A stretch of 20,987 nucleotides of DNA, from the IMG/VR virus record IMGVR_UViG_3300042691_036093, positions 1-20,987 of that record; one strand, written 5' to 3'. Source of the DNA: a virus. Numbering within the stretch: position 1 is the first letter of the stretch; each line of letters opens with the position of its first letter. Shown in pieces: positions 1 to 7,374 of the stretch. The position numbers and the translations under genes are program-made. The notes below the pieces were generated by a model that did not search any database, was not told where the DNA came from, and worked only from the letters and a program-made list of their open reading frames with translations.

Positions 1-371
1 CTACTATCCTGGGCAATATTAAGCAAGAATCTATGTTCGTGCCTAATATTTGTGAAGGTGGTAGTAGGACTCAGTACCATCACTGCGGTCGTGGTTATGG
101 TCTGATCCAATGGACATCTGCCGATCGTTATTATGGATTGGGTGATTTTGCTAAGAGATTTGGTGGAAATCCATCATCTCTTCAAACGCAACTTGGTTAT
201 CTAACGACTGAGGTTCAGTGGAAACGAATTGCTGATAGGATGAAAACTCCTGGAAAATCTATCAATCGTTACATGGACTATGCGTATAGTTGGATTGGTT
301 GGGGCATTCATGGTGCTCGCACATCATATGCTCATGAATATGCTAACCGACTGATCACGGTAGAAGTTTGA
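1..371 (+). CDS. Phage tail-lysozyme-like peptidoglycan hydrolase, C-terminal part (5' partial)
   Basis: The reading frame is open to the left edge (first full codon at base 3), so the ATG at 33 is probably internal. Reading from base 3 gives a run containing GNIKQES, then a Cys-rich stretch (NICEGG ... HHCGRG) and GLIQWTSADR. This order, with a Glu in KQES followed by the GLIQW core, is typical of the phage tail lysozyme family (glycosyl-hydrolase-like fold). The Glu encoded at 27-29 would be the catalytic acid and would be lost if translation began at 33. The C-terminal part is Trp/Tyr-rich (YSWIGWGIHG). The likely role is local cleavage of host peptidoglycan during infection or release, possibly as part of the tail or baseplate. 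Whether it is a separate protein or the end of a larger structural protein cannot be decided here. It ends at TGA 369-371, just before a GC-rich hairpin. Confidence 0.75.
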   Translation, partial: TILGNIKQESMFVPNICEGGSRTQYHHCGRGYGLIQWTSADRYYGLGDFAKRFGGNPSSLQTQLGYLTTEVQWKRIADRMKTPGKSINRYMDYAYSWIGWGIHGARTSYAHEYANRLITVEV

Positions 372-387
372 CACAATAGAATAATAT

Positions 388-410
388 GGGGGGTCAATAT
401 AAATCCCCCC
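388..410 (+). terminator. GC-rich hairpin after the lysozyme gene, possible terminator
   Basis: Six G (388-393) pair with six C (405-410) around an 11-base loop. The following bases (TCTTAAAC) are a poor U-tract, so termination may be weak or the hairpin may protect a 3' end. The loop contains TATAAAT (398-404), which is 7 of 8 bases of the T4-type late promoter followed by C instead of A; this could be chance. Confidence 0.5.
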
Positions 411-427
411 TCTTAAACAAATTTTAA

Positions 428-456
428 TTGACATAATACAAAAGTTGATTTATGAT
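428..456 (+). promoter_or_regulatory. Strong sigma70-type promoter of the porin gene
   Basis: A perfect -35 box TTGACA (428-433) is followed by a 17-base spacer and a -10 box TATGAT (451-456, 5 of 6 to consensus). The predicted start of transcription is near 463, leaving a leader of about 90 bases before the porin ATG at 554. This is the form host RNA polymerase would use without phage factors, so early or constitutive expression in the infected cell is likely. Confidence 0.8.
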
Positions 457-464
457 GTTGGTCA

Positions 465-483
465 TCTTAAGATTTGCTTAAGA
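465..483 (+). promoter_or_regulatory. Stem-loop at the 5' end of the porin leader
   Basis: TCTTAAG (465-471) and CTTAAGA (477-483) form a perfect 7-bp stem with loop ATTTG. It lies within a few bases of the predicted transcript start, a position where stem-loops stabilise some mRNAs, for example E. coli ompA. The role here is inferred. Confidence 0.5.
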
Positions 484-507
484 CGAATAAATAACGAAGA
501 TTTGCTT
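469..507 (+). repeat. 11-base direct repeat within the porin leader
   Basis: AAGATTTGCTT occurs at 469-479 and again at 497-507, 28 bases apart. Each copy contributes to one of the two leader stem-loops, so the two hairpins share a primary-sequence element and may bind the same factor or arise from a local duplication. Confidence 0.55.
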
Positions 508-521
508 TGTTGTAAATCTTC
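496..521 (+). promoter_or_regulatory. Second stem-loop in the porin leader
   Basis: GAAGATTT (496-503) pairs perfectly with AAATCTTC (514-521), an 8-bp stem with a 10-base loop, about 32 bases before the porin start codon. No Shine-Dalgarno sequence follows it. It could stabilise the mRNA or affect translation. Confidence 0.5.
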
Positions 522-553
522 ACAATGTCGTTTAGTACACAAAAAACATTTTT

Positions 554-2053
554 ATGAAAATCAAACAACTGATGTTTGCACCTGTTGCTCTTGGTATGGT
601 TGCTCCTGCTTTTGCGAATGCCGCAGATCTTAATATGGCAGCAGTCAATCAATATTCCAGTTCAGAACAAGTCTCAAGTATCACTCAATTGTCTGATGTA
701 AAGCCTACTGATTGGGCATATCAGGCACTCAGCAATCTTGTCGAACGTTACGGTTGCGTTGCTGGTTATGAAAACGGAACTTACCTTGGTGGTAAGGCAA
801 TGACCCGGTTTGAGGCAGCAGCACTTCTGAATGCTTGTCTGGATCGTGTAACTGAAGTTACCGATGAACTCAGTCGTCTTTCGAAAGAGTTTGCTGATGA
901 ACTACTTGTCATTCGTGGTCGTGTTGCCAAACTAGAAACACAGGTTGGTCAACTTCAGGCAACTCAGTTTTCTACTACTACCAAACTCAAAGGTGAAGCA
1001 ACCTTTGTTCTTGGTGGTGTAGAAGGTGCTCGTCTTGCTAATGGAACCAATGTTGGAAATACTGCATTCAACTATGATGTTCGTCTAAACTTTGACACTT
1101 CCTTCACTGGTAAGGATTTGCTGAAGACTCGTCTGCGTTCTGGCAACTTCTCTTCACAACCTTTTGGTTCTTCTTCTTCTCTGTTCAAACTGGACAAGGC
1201 AGAAAGTCTTGCAAATGCAGTGCAACTTGACCGTCTTTACTACAGTTTCCCCGCACTTGCTAAAGGTGTGACTCTGACTGCCGGTGCTCTGGTTCGTAAC
1301 ACTGAGATGGCATGGACTCCTAGTGCTTACAAGTCTGATATTCTGGACTTCTTTGCTGTTGCTGGTGCTCCTGGTGTCTATAACAAGGCAACTGGTTCTG
1401 GTTTTGGTATTCAGTATGCTCAACCTGGTAAGAAGGGTGGTATTGTTGCTGGTCTGAACTATGTTGCTCAGAATGGTAATGATAGTTCCAAGGGTCAATT
1501 TGATGAGACTGGTGCTCTGAACACTCTTGCTCAGATTGGTTATCGTGCTCCTCAGTATGGTATTGCATTTGGTTATCGTTATGGAACCGAAGGCACTCGT
1601 GTTCGTACCTTCAATGCTATTAACGGTGGTTCTGGTGCTCTTGCTTCTGGTCAATCTTCCAACAGCTATGCTATCAATGCTTACTGGCAACCTAAGAAGT
1701 CTGGTATTGTACCTTCAATCTCAGGTGCTTATGGTTGGAATGATGTTAGCCTGAATTCTCTTGGTAAGACAACTCCTACTGGTGCTACCAACTCCCAGAC
1801 CTGGTTTGCTGGTCTTCAGTGGAGTGATGTGTTTGCTAAGGGAAATGCTGCTGGTTTTGCCATCGGTGCTCCTGGTAATGCTGCTTCACTTACTGATAGT
1901 CAGAAGGCTCTGATGTGGGAAGCTTTCTATCGTTACAAAGTCAGCGATAACATTAGCATCACTCCTGCTGTGTTTTATGTTTCCAACAATCAAGGACTCA
2001 AGAATGCTTCAGATAACTATGGTGGTGTGATTCAGACGACTTTTAGGTTTTGA
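554..2053 (+). CDS. Cyanobacterial-type SLH-domain outer-membrane porin (Som/OprB-like)
   Basis: This is a 499-residue protein. A signal peptide (residues 1-23, ending AFANA) precedes a mature start at ADLN. A single S-layer-homology domain (about 46-95, with DWAYQAL, GCVAGY, AMTRFEAAALLNACLDRV) would bind peptidoglycan or its secondary polymer. A coiled-coil segment (about 97-137) and a Gly/Tyr-rich beta-barrel ending in TTFRF, with the terminal Phe usual for outer-membrane barrels, follow. Length and order match the major porins of marine Synechococcus (often annotated iron uptake porin or SomA). It is likely a host-derived auxiliary gene placed in the host outer membrane to change permeability to small solutes. 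It has its own promoter, leader and terminator, so it is expressed independently. Its G+C content and codon use (many GGT, GCT) differ from the AT-rich genes downstream. No Shine-Dalgarno precedes the start; ATG 554 is chosen because the signal peptide begins there. Confidence 0.92.
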   Translation: MKIKQLMFAPVALGMVAPAFANAADLNMAAVNQYSSSEQVSSITQLSDVKPTDWAYQALSNLVERYGCVAGYENGTYLGGKAMTRFEAAALLNACLDRVTEVTDELSRLSKEFADELLVIRGRVAKLETQVGQLQATQFSTTTKLKGEATFVLGGVEGARLANGTNVGNTAFNYDVRLNFDTSFTGKDLLKTRLRSGNFSSQPFGSSSSLFKLDKAESLANAVQLDRLYYSFPALAKGVTLTAGALVRNTEMAWTPSAYKSDILDFFAVAGAPGVYNKATGSGFGIQYAQPGKKGGIVAGLNYVAQNGNDSSKGQFDETGALNTLAQIGYRAPQYGIAFGYRYGTEGTRVRTFNAINGGSGALASGQSSNSYAINAYWQPKKSGIVPSISGAYGWNDVSLNSLGKTTPTGATNSQTWFAGLQWSDVFAKGNAAGFAIGAPGNAASLTDSQKALMWEAFYRYKVSDNISITPAVFYVSNNQGLKNASDNYGGVIQTTFRF

Positions 2054-2075
2054 TAAGTACTCATAAGATGATTGG

Positions 2076-2104
2076 AACCACCCCTTTCTGGGGTGGTTTT
2101 TTTT
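2076..2104 (+). terminator. Rho-independent terminator of the porin gene
   Basis: AACCACCCC (2076-2084) and GGGGTGGTT (2090-2098) form a perfect 9-bp stem with loop TTTCT, followed by a run of T (2099-2104). It lies 23 bases after the porin stop codon. Confidence 0.92.
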
Positions 2105-2110
2105 AACTAG

Positions 2111-2118
2111 TATAAATA
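2111..2118 (+). promoter_or_regulatory. T4-type late promoter
   Basis: TATAAATA matches the T4 late-promoter -10 element exactly, with no -35 box evident. It sits 37 bases before the ATG at 2156. In T4-like phages such sites are read by RNA polymerase carrying the gp55 sigma factor and the gp33/gp45 co-activators. I found no other exact copy on the plus strand of the window. Confidence 0.7.
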
Positions 2119-2155
2119 AGTAAAATATTTTGAAATTTATTTATAGGATTGGAAT

Positions 2156-2413
2156 ATGGAAAATATAAAAATTAGATGTCGTTCTTGTGGAAAAGAATTG
2201 GAGGGGCATCCAATAAAAACTATAACTTGTGGTTGTCCAAATATGGCAACTATTCGTGGTGGAGTCATTACAGCATTAGATTTATCTAATATAGTAATGC
2301 TGAATTTTTTTCACACCAAAGAAAAAAATAATGTATTGACAAATGAAGACATTGCTTGGCAAGAAGCACGTCGTCAAAGGAAAGTAGGACGATTGGATTT
2401 TGAAGTTCGTTGA
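2156..2413 (+). CDS. Small zinc-ribbon-like protein of unknown function
   Basis: This 85-residue protein has Cys pairs at 8/11 (CRSC) and 25/27 (CGC), separated by 13 residues, a layout suited to binding one zinc ion. A mixed middle follows, then a basic C-terminal tail (EARRQRKVGR). The motif CGCPN with ATIRGG resembles small conserved proteins of T4-like cyanophages, but I assign no function. The gene stands alone between the porin terminator and a palindromic terminator-like element, under the late promoter at 2111, which points to late expression. An AGGA-type ribosome-binding sequence lies a few bases upstream of the ATG. Confidence 0.75.
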   Translation: MENIKIRCRSCGKELEGHPIKTITCGCPNMATIRGGVITALDLSNIVMLNFFHTKEKNNVLTNEDIAWQEARRQRKVGRLDFEVR

Positions 2414-2422
2414 TATAAGTTT

Positions 2423-2445
2423 TGTAAAGTACTTTACATTTTTTT
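2423..2445 (+). terminator. Palindrome plus T-tract, likely terminator
   Basis: The 16-base perfect palindrome TGTAAAGTACTTTACA (2423-2438) is followed directly by seven T (2439-2445). As RNA it makes a 6-bp stem with a GTAC loop and a U-tract. The stem is AT-rich and so weaker than the porin terminator. As DNA the palindrome could also be a dimeric protein-binding site. Confidence 0.55.
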
Positions 2446-2472
2446 AATGTCTGTTTGGTAATCAACACAAAC

Positions 2473-2500
2473 TTGACAACCATAATGTGCTGATTATTAT
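2473..2500 (+). promoter_or_regulatory. Sigma70-type promoter before the small-gene group
   Basis: A perfect -35 box TTGACA (2473-2478), a 16-base spacer and -10 TATTAT (2495-2500, 5 of 6) are present. The predicted transcript start near 2507 lies about 20 bases before ATG 2528. It could drive the four small genes and, with no terminator visible before 3121, also gmd and the following glycan genes. Confidence 0.65.
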
Positions 2501-2527
2501 AACTAATAATATTCAACTTAAAACCCT

Positions 2528-2677
2528 ATGGATCAGCACACCTATGATAATTGGGTGAAGATTAAGGCAACTTTTGAATCTTCTGGCAATACTGACAATA
2601 TGTTCTACAAGAGGGCAGTTGAAATTGTAAAGACCAGAAGAGACCCTCTGGCAAAGTTTCTTGGTGATGAAAAATGA
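2528..2677 (+). CDS. Small hypothetical protein (49 aa)
   Basis: The frame begins MDQHTYDNWVKIKATFESSG and ends FLGDEK. The peptide is soluble and looks alpha-helical, with a segment KRAVEIVKTRRDPLAKFL resembling short cyanophage proteins of unknown role. Its TGA overlaps the ATG of the next gene (ATGATGT at 2674), which suggests translational coupling. It follows the promoter at 2473-2500. No function can be assigned. Confidence 0.6.
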   Translation: MDQHTYDNWVKIKATFESSGNTDNMFYKRAVEIVKTRRDPLAKFLGDEK

Positions 2678-2877
2678 TGTATGAGCAAGAAGAGTTTATT
2701 ACACGCACAGAAGTTCAGGAGATGATCGATGCTTCTATACGAAGACACAACCGTAATGCTTCTATCATTAGTATGTGCGTCGGTTGGGTGGTTCTTGCTC
2801 TATTTGCTGAGGGACTTTTAAGGTTGATTGGTGTTATTCCACCATTACTTCCATTTCTTAAAATTACTCTAAACTAA
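2674..2877 (+). CDS. Small single-pass membrane protein (67 aa)
   Basis: An N-terminal charged part (residues 1-29, with EEFITRTEVQEMIDAS then RRHNRN) is followed by one hydrophobic helix (about 30-63, with VGWVVLALFAEGLLRLIGVIPP). It starts with two Met codons (2674 and 2677), and the first overlaps the upstream stop. The cytoplasmic N-terminus/membrane C-terminus arrangement suggests an anchor or regulator in the host inner or thylakoid membrane. The family is not recognised. Confidence 0.65.
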   Translation: MMYEQEEFITRTEVQEMIDASIRRHNRNASIISMCVGWVVLALFAEGLLRLIGVIPPLLPFLKITLN

Positions 2878-2886
2878 TCTTTTTAT

Positions 2887-2991
2887 ATGGAAAAAGAAAA
2901 TATGAGTAGCACAATATTTTCAGCAATGATTATTTTTGGTATAATCGGACTATTCATTGTTTGGGCACTCAATCACGCATATCCACAATGA
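2887..2991 (+). CDS. Membrane microprotein (34 aa)
   Basis: The frame begins MEKENMSS, continues with one hydrophobic helix (about residues 9-28, IFSAMIIFGIIGLFIVWALN) and ends HAYPQ. An alternative start is Met6. The stop overlaps the ATG of the next gene by four bases, the same coupling as in its neighbours. Such peptides are common in T4-like cyanophages; function unknown. Confidence 0.55.
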   Translation: MEKENMSSTIFSAMIIFGIIGLFIVWALNHAYPQ

Positions 2992-3110
2992 TTTTTCATA
3001 TTGTAGAAGCACTTGCAGATAGTCCAATATGGTTAGGACTTTGTGGAGCAGGTTTGACTATTGCTCCGATTATTGGTATAATGATAATTCACAGATCACC
3101 TAAAAAGTAA
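2988..3110 (+). CDS. Membrane microprotein (40 aa)
   Basis: The peptide begins [17 protein letters not shown], has one long hydrophobic segment (about residues 14-35, Gly/Ile-rich) and ends with the basic tail HRSPKK. It overlaps the preceding gene by an ATGA junction and lies 10 bases before gmd. No function is assigned. Confidence 0.55.
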   Translation: MIFHIVEALADSPIWLGLCGAGLTIAPIIGIMIIHRSPKK

Positions 3111-3120
3111 TATTTTTTTC

Positions 3121-4122
3121 ATGAAAATAGCATTAATCACTGGCATTACTGGGCAGGATGGTTCTTATCTTGCTGAATTACTTTTAGGAAAAGGATATGA
3201 AGTTCATGGTATTATTAGGAGGTCTTCTCTTATTAATACTTATAGAATTGATCATATTTACAATCACATTAAATTGCATTATGGAGACCTCACAGACTCA
3301 ACAAATCTTGTAAGGGTGATTCAGCAAGTTCAACCAGATGAGATTTATAATCTAGGTGCTCAGAGTCATGTGAAGGTTTCTTTTGAGATGCCTGAATATA
3401 CAGGACAAACAGATGCATTGGGGACTCTTCGTATTCTTGAAGCAGTTCGTTTGCTTGGGATGGAGGATAAAGTTCGTATCTATCAAGCATCTACATCTGA
3501 GATGTTTGGATTGGTTCAAGAAATACCACAAAAAGAAACAACACCATTCTATCCTCGTTCTCCCTATGGGTGTGCTAAAGTTTATGGGTATTGGATTACT
3601 AAAAATTATCGTGAAGCATATGGAATGTATGCTTGCACGGGGATTCTTTTTAATCATGAATCTCCTCGCAGGGGTGAGACATTTGTTACAAGAAAAGTTG
3701 TAAGAGCATTATCTAAAATTTCTGTCGGACTTCAAGATTGTTTATATCTTGGTAATTTAAATGCTAAAAGAGATTGGGGACATGCAAAAGATTTTGTGGA
3801 AGCAATGTGGTTAATGCTTCAGCAAGATAACCCTGATGATTATGTAATTGCAACAGGGAAACAATATTCAGTTAAAGAATTTGTAAATGCTGCCGGTCCT
3901 TATTTTGGTCTTCATATTGAATGGAAAGGTGAGGGGTTGGATGAAGTTGGAGTTGAAAAGTTTAGTGGAAAACCAATCATTCGTGTTGATTCTAAATATT
4001 TTAGACCGACTGAAGTAGAGACTTTATTGGGTGATGCTACAAAAGCAAAGGAAAAATTAGGTTGGGAACCTCAAATTTCATTTGAGCAATTAGTTGAGGA
4101 TATGTGTATTCATGGACAATAA
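3121..4122 (+). CDS. gmd: GDP-mannose 4,6-dehydratase
   Basis: This enzyme converts GDP-D-mannose to GDP-4-keto-6-deoxymannose, the first step to GDP-L-fucose or GDP-D-rhamnose. The 333-residue protein is an extended short-chain dehydrogenase. The NADP-binding motif [12 protein letters not shown] lies at 8-19, the catalytic Thr is in STSE (124-127), YGCAK (149-153) holds the Tyr-Lys pair, and [10 protein letters not shown] (177-186) is a Gmd signature. Length is slightly below that of E. coli Gmd (373). It heads the glycan island and overlaps fcl by 11 bases. GDP-mannose must come from the host, since no mannose-1-phosphate guanylyltransferase is visible. The gene is less AT-rich than the glycosyltransferases that follow. 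Confidence 0.96.
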   Translation: MKIALITGITGQDGSYLAELLLGKGYEVHGIIRRSSLINTYRIDHIYNHIKLHYGDLTDSTNLVRVIQQVQPDEIYNLGAQSHVKVSFEMPEYTGQTDALGTLRILEAVRLLGMEDKVRIYQASTSEMFGLVQEIPQKETTPFYPRSPYGCAKVYGYWITKNYREAYGMYACTGILFNHESPRRGETFVTRKVVRALSKISVGLQDCLYLGNLNAKRDWGHAKDFVEAMWLMLQQDNPDDYVIATGKQYSVKEFVNAAGPYFGLHIEWKGEGLDEVGVEKFSGKPIIRVDSKYFRPTEVETLLGDATKAKEKLGWEPQISFEQLVEDMCIHGQ

Positions 4123-5074
4123 TTCTAAAATATTGGTTGCTGGTGCCAACGGAATGGTTGGATCGGCAATTGTTAGAAATCTTGAAAGTAAAGGTTATAC
4201 TAACATCATCAAAGGAACTCGTGATGATGTAGATTTCACGAATCAAGATGAAACCGAAAGGTATTTTTGCTCAGAAGAACCTGAATACGTGTTTGTTGCT
4301 GCTGCTAAAGTTGGCGGTATTATGGCAAACAACAACTATAAGGCAGACTTTCTGACTGAGAATATCCAAATACAAACTAATCTTATTCAGCAGTCTTATA
4401 ACTTTGGTGTAAAGAAACTGTTGTTTCTTGGTTCATCTTGCATTTATCCTAAGTTTGCAACTCAACCAATTGCAGAAGACCAATTGATGACTGGTCCTCT
4501 GGAACCGACGAATGATTCCTATTCAATTGCCAAGATTGCTGGTATTATGATGTGTCAAGCATACCGTCAACAGCACGGTTTTAATGCTATCTCTCTGATG
4601 CCTACCAATCTTTATGGACCTAATGACAATTTCAATCTGGAAACTTCACACGTTCTTCCTGCAATGATTGCTAAGTTTCATAAGGCAAAGGAAGATGGGT
4701 ATGTAATTGATTATGGTGGTCCTTGGTATGGACCATCCGTAAAACTCTGGGGTGATGGTTCTGCAATGAGAGAGTTTCTGCACGTTGATGATTTAGCAGA
4801 GGCATGTTATGTCTGTATGCAGAGTTATGATGAATTAGAGCATATTAATGTTGGTACTGGTGAAGATGTTAGAATATGGGAACTTGCAAATATTATTTCG
4901 GATGTAGTTGGTTTTCCTGGAGAGATTTCTTGGGACTTCACTAAACCAAATGGAACTCCACGTAAAGTTCTTAATGTGGATAAGATTAAATCACTTGGAT
5001 GGAAACCTAAGATTGGTCTTCGTGATGGTATTGAAAAAACTTACGAATGGTATAAAAATTATGCACAATCATAA
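4112..5074 (+). CDS. fcl: GDP-L-fucose synthase (epimerase/reductase)
   Basis: This enzyme turns GDP-4-keto-6-deoxymannose into GDP-L-fucose by 3,5-epimerisation and 4-reduction. From ATG 4112 the protein has 320 residues: Rossmann motif [10 protein letters not shown] (10-19), GSSCIYP (107-113) with the catalytic Cys110, YSIAK (137-141) with Tyr137 and Lys141, and SHVLPA with His180. These are one position off E. coli Cys109, Tyr136, Lys140 and His179, which supports this start. A TTG at 4094 in frame would add six residues with no homology value; GAGGA just before 4101 can serve ATG 4112. Together with gmd it completes the de novo GDP-fucose pathway, which the GT10 enzyme at 10276 can use. 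Confidence 0.95.
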   Translation: MDNNSKILVAGANGMVGSAIVRNLESKGYTNIIKGTRDDVDFTNQDETERYFCSEEPEYVFVAAAKVGGIMANNNYKADFLTENIQIQTNLIQQSYNFGVKKLLFLGSSCIYPKFATQPIAEDQLMTGPLEPTNDSYSIAKIAGIMMCQAYRQQHGFNAISLMPTNLYGPNDNFNLETSHVLPAMIAKFHKAKEDGYVIDYGGPWYGPSVKLWGDGSAMREFLHVDDLAEACYVCMQSYDELEHINVGTGEDVRIWELANIISDVVGFPGEISWDFTKPNGTPRKVLNVDKIKSLGWKPKIGLRDGIEKTYEWYKNYAQS

Positions 5075-5861
5075 TTTTCCAACGATTTATTGTGCGAGTC
5101 TAAAAGAAAGCAAAGATCGTCAAGAAAATATAAAAAGACAATTTTTAGAAAATAATATTCAATCATTTCAATTTCTTTTATCAGATAGATTTGAAAATAC
5201 AAATGATATAATTGAAGGTTCTAAAGTATTTTATATTGATGATGGAACAAAGGGAGCAATAACTTCACATCTTAGAATGATAAATTATTGGTATAATAAT
5301 ACTAATGAACCTTATGGTTTCTTTTGTGAAGATGATCTGAGTTTAGAAACTATTCAATATTGGAATTTTACTTGGGAAGAATTTATTGAAAATCTACCAA
5401 AAGATTGGGATTCGATTCAATTAATGTGTGCAAGTGAAAATTCTGATGATATTAGATTGAGAAGAAGAACTTGGGATGATTTTTCTGTTGGTGCTTATAT
5501 TGTCACAAGAAAGTTTGCAAAAGTTTTAATTGATTCTTTCATAAAAGAAGATAAATTTCTTTTGGAATTTCCAAATAATAATGATTGGGTTCCTTTAGCA
5601 GAGCATTTAATTTATTACTCACCAAAAAGTGTTGTAGATAGTCAAAACTTGCAATATAATGTTTATGTTCTTCCTTTATTCGTAGAAGAAATAAAATTTA
5701 CTACTACTTTTTTTGAAAGAAAATCAAAATATTGGGGAGAAGATACTGGACTATATAAAGAAACACATAAAGGTCATCATATTGATTCTTATCATAAAGT
5801 TTTAAATTGGTGGAAAAATGTGGGAAAAAATTTATCTTTGAATGAAATATTAAATAAATGA
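5061..5861 (+). CDS. Glycosyltransferase family 25-like (LPS-type)
   Basis: The 266-residue protein resembles LPS beta-glycosyltransferases of family GT25. The N-terminal strand IYCASLKESKDRQENIKRQF matches the family opening (a strand, then a basic helix). KGAITSHLRM (64-73) is the GAxxSH-type motif, and FFCEDDLSL (87-95) supplies the acidic metal-binding EDD. WDSIQLM (116-122) follows. It should transfer a sugar from a nucleotide donor to a growing oligosaccharide on the cytoplasmic side. The frame extends upstream to 4908 but that part lies inside fcl; ATG 5061, 14 bases before the fcl stop, gives the family-like N-terminus. The gene is markedly more AT-rich than fcl. Confidence 0.8.
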   Translation: MHNHNFPTIYCASLKESKDRQENIKRQFLENNIQSFQFLLSDRFENTNDIIEGSKVFYIDDGTKGAITSHLRMINYWYNNTNEPYGFFCEDDLSLETIQYWNFTWEEFIENLPKDWDSIQLMCASENSDDIRLRRRTWDDFSVGAYIVTRKFAKVLIDSFIKEDKFLLEFPNNNDWVPLAEHLIYYSPKSVVDSQNLQYNVYVLPLFVEEIKFTTTFFERKSKYWGEDTGLYKETHKGHHIDSYHKVLNWWKNVGKNLSLNEILNK

Positions 5862-6523
5862 AATTTTTAACATTCTTGAATAGTGGATGCATAAACATTT
5901 GCAAAAATATGTTAATTTCTGCAGAAAGAGTAGGAATTGATGTAAATGATTTTTATATTGCTTGTTTAGATAGTAATGCATATGAAAATCTAAATGAATA
6001 TAAAAATGCTTTTCTTTATGTTGATCAACCAGTAGTTGAATATCAAAATTGGACTTTTGATGAAAATAGTGGGTTTAGAAATATTGTAAAAAATAAATGG
6101 AGCATTATTCAAAAAATTTATCAAGAACATAAAAATTTATGTTGGGTTGATACTGATATTGTATTTGTTGAAAATCCAATTGAATATATTTCAGGACACG
6201 AGGAAGTTCTTTTTCAGGGGGATTCTCCTGGGTCTACTTTGTGTTCTGGATTTATGGTTTTCAATGAAAGTAAAGAATGTAAACAGATGATAAACGATTG
6301 TGCTTCTTCTGAGGGGCAGGACGATCAATTAATTATTAATGATGTAGCAATTAATAAATATCCAGAAAATATTGCTATCCTAAATCGTGACTTGTTTCCA
6401 AATGGGTATGCATATTATACTGAAGGAAAAAAAGAAAATGCACTCATAGTTCATAATAATTGGATGGTTGGTGTAGATACTAAAATTGAAAAGTTTAAGG
6501 AGGAAAATTTATGGTACTTATGA
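5858..6523 (+). CDS. Nucleotide-diphospho-sugar transferase (GT77-like, GT-A fold)
   Basis: The 221-residue protein starts with a strand (MKFLTFLNSG). It carries CWVDTDIVF (95-103) with the DxD motif for metal and nucleotide-sugar binding, then SGFMVF (130-135), DDQLIIND (155-162) and a C-terminal HNNWMVG (199-205). This order is typical of the nucleotide-diphospho-sugar transferase family related to GT77. It starts within the stop of the previous gene (ATGA). Donor and acceptor are unknown. Confidence 0.75.
   Translation: MKFLTFLNSGCINICKNMLISAERVGIDVNDFYIACLDSNAYENLNEYKNAFLYVDQPVVEYQNWTFDENSGFRNIVKNKWSIIQKIYQEHKNLCWVDTDIVFVENPIEYISGHEEVLFQGDSPGSTLCSGFMVFNESKECKQMINDCASSEGQDDQLIINDVAINKYPENIAILNRDLFPNGYAYYTEGKKENALIVHNNWMVGVDTKIEKFKEENLWYL
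6497..6503 (+). promoter_or_regulatory. Strong Shine-Dalgarno of the exostosin-like gene
   Basis: AAGGAGG, near-perfect for the 16S rRNA tail, ends 7 bases before ATG 6511. It is stronger than the sites at most genes of the island and fixes the start although the gene overlaps its upstream neighbour by 13 bases. Confidence 0.7.
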
Positions 6524-7374
6524 AAAATGATGCATTAAGACCTGCATCAATATCTCCCACATATCCTCCTTATCATACTGGAGAATATCTTGAAGAATAT
6601 TTCTTTAAGAGGTGGAACAAAGAAAATATTCAATCAAATAGAGAATATATTGATGTCTTCTGGACGAATAATTTTTGCAATTCAATGTTTGCAGGTCAAC
6701 AGTATGAAAATATTCAAGAAGAGTTAGATGATGCATTAGATTCGGATGGAAAATATTTTACAGTATCTCAATTTGACGATGGGCCTTTTGAAAAATTTCC
6801 AAAAGATACTTTAATTTTTTCTGCTGGTGGGAATCGTGAAGGAGATAATATTATCCCAATTCCTTTGATTTGTAGTCCAATTCCAAAAGAATGGATTCCA
6901 AATAAAGAAAAAACCATTTTTGCTTCTTTTGTTGGTTCTAGAAATACGCATCCCATTCGTATGGATATGTGTAATCATTTATCAGGAAAGGATGGGTATA
7001 AAATTTCTGCTGGAAATTGGTCTACTGAAGTCCCTATAGACAACTTTAAACGGTTTCTAGACATAACCTGCTCTAGTAAATTTGGACTTGCTCCAAGGGG
7101 ATATGGAAAGAGTAGTTTCAGATTATATGAAATTCTTCAATTGGGTACTGTTCCTGTTTACATTTCTAACGAACACTATATTCCTTGGATGGATGAATTA
7201 GATTGGAATGATTTTTGTGTTCCTGTAAATGAAGATGAAATTGAAGACATTGATACTATATTAAAATCAATAGATGATGTAGAGTACAATAGACTTCTTG
7301 AGAATGGTAGAAAGGTTTATCAGGAGCATTTTTCTCTTGAAGGGGTATTTAAAAATATTATAAAAAGATTATGA
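6511..7374 (+). CDS. Exostosin-family glycosyltransferase (GT47-like)
   Basis: The 287-residue protein carries the exostosin signature in its C-terminal half: SKFGLAPRGYGKSSFRLYE (189-207), followed by LGTVPVYIS and the acidic DELDWNDFCV. The Rossmann-type GT-B fold binds the donor through the Arg/Glu of this segment. The middle has IFASFVGSRNTHPIR, matching the family's strand and loop before the donor domain. The acceptor is unknown; related enzymes add sugars to polysaccharides or glycoproteins. The start is set by the strong ribosome-binding site at 6497-6503. Confidence 0.85.
   Translation: MVLMKNDALRPASISPTYPPYHTGEYLEEYFFKRWNKENIQSNREYIDVFWTNNFCNSMFAGQQYENIQEELDDALDSDGKYFTVSQFDDGPFEKFPKDTLIFSAGGNREGDNIIPIPLICSPIPKEWIPNKEKTIFASFVGSRNTHPIRMDMCNHLSGKDGYKISAGNWSTEVPIDNFKRFLDITCSSKFGLAPRGYGKSSFRLYEILQLGTVPVYISNEHYIPWMDELDWNDFCVPVNEDEIEDIDTILKSIDDVEYNRLLENGRKVYQEHFSLEGVFKNIIKRL

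Noticed and set aside
33-371. ATG 33 as the true start of the lysozyme gene
   Set aside because: The frame is open upstream to base 3 and the upstream residues (GNIKQES) belong to the conserved catalytic region, so the gene begins outside the window.
398-404. TATAAAT in the loop of the first hairpin as a late promoter
   Set aside because: It misses the last A of the consensus and lies between hairpin arms; the sigma70-type promoter at 428 explains porin expression better.
1154-1690. Long antisense frame (178 codons) inside the porin gene, with a second one at 1320-1568
   Set aside because: They are mirror frames of a GC-biased, repeat-like coding sequence. Their translations are Ser/Thr- or Gln/His-rich and resemble no family.
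2337-2365. TTGACA inside the zinc-ribbon gene as a promoter
   Set aside because: No -10-like sequence at the proper distance; it lies within coding sequence.
4908-5060. Long N-terminal extension of the GT25-like gene
   Set aside because: It overlaps the conserved C-terminus of fcl in another frame and lacks family similarity; ATG 5061 gives the expected start.
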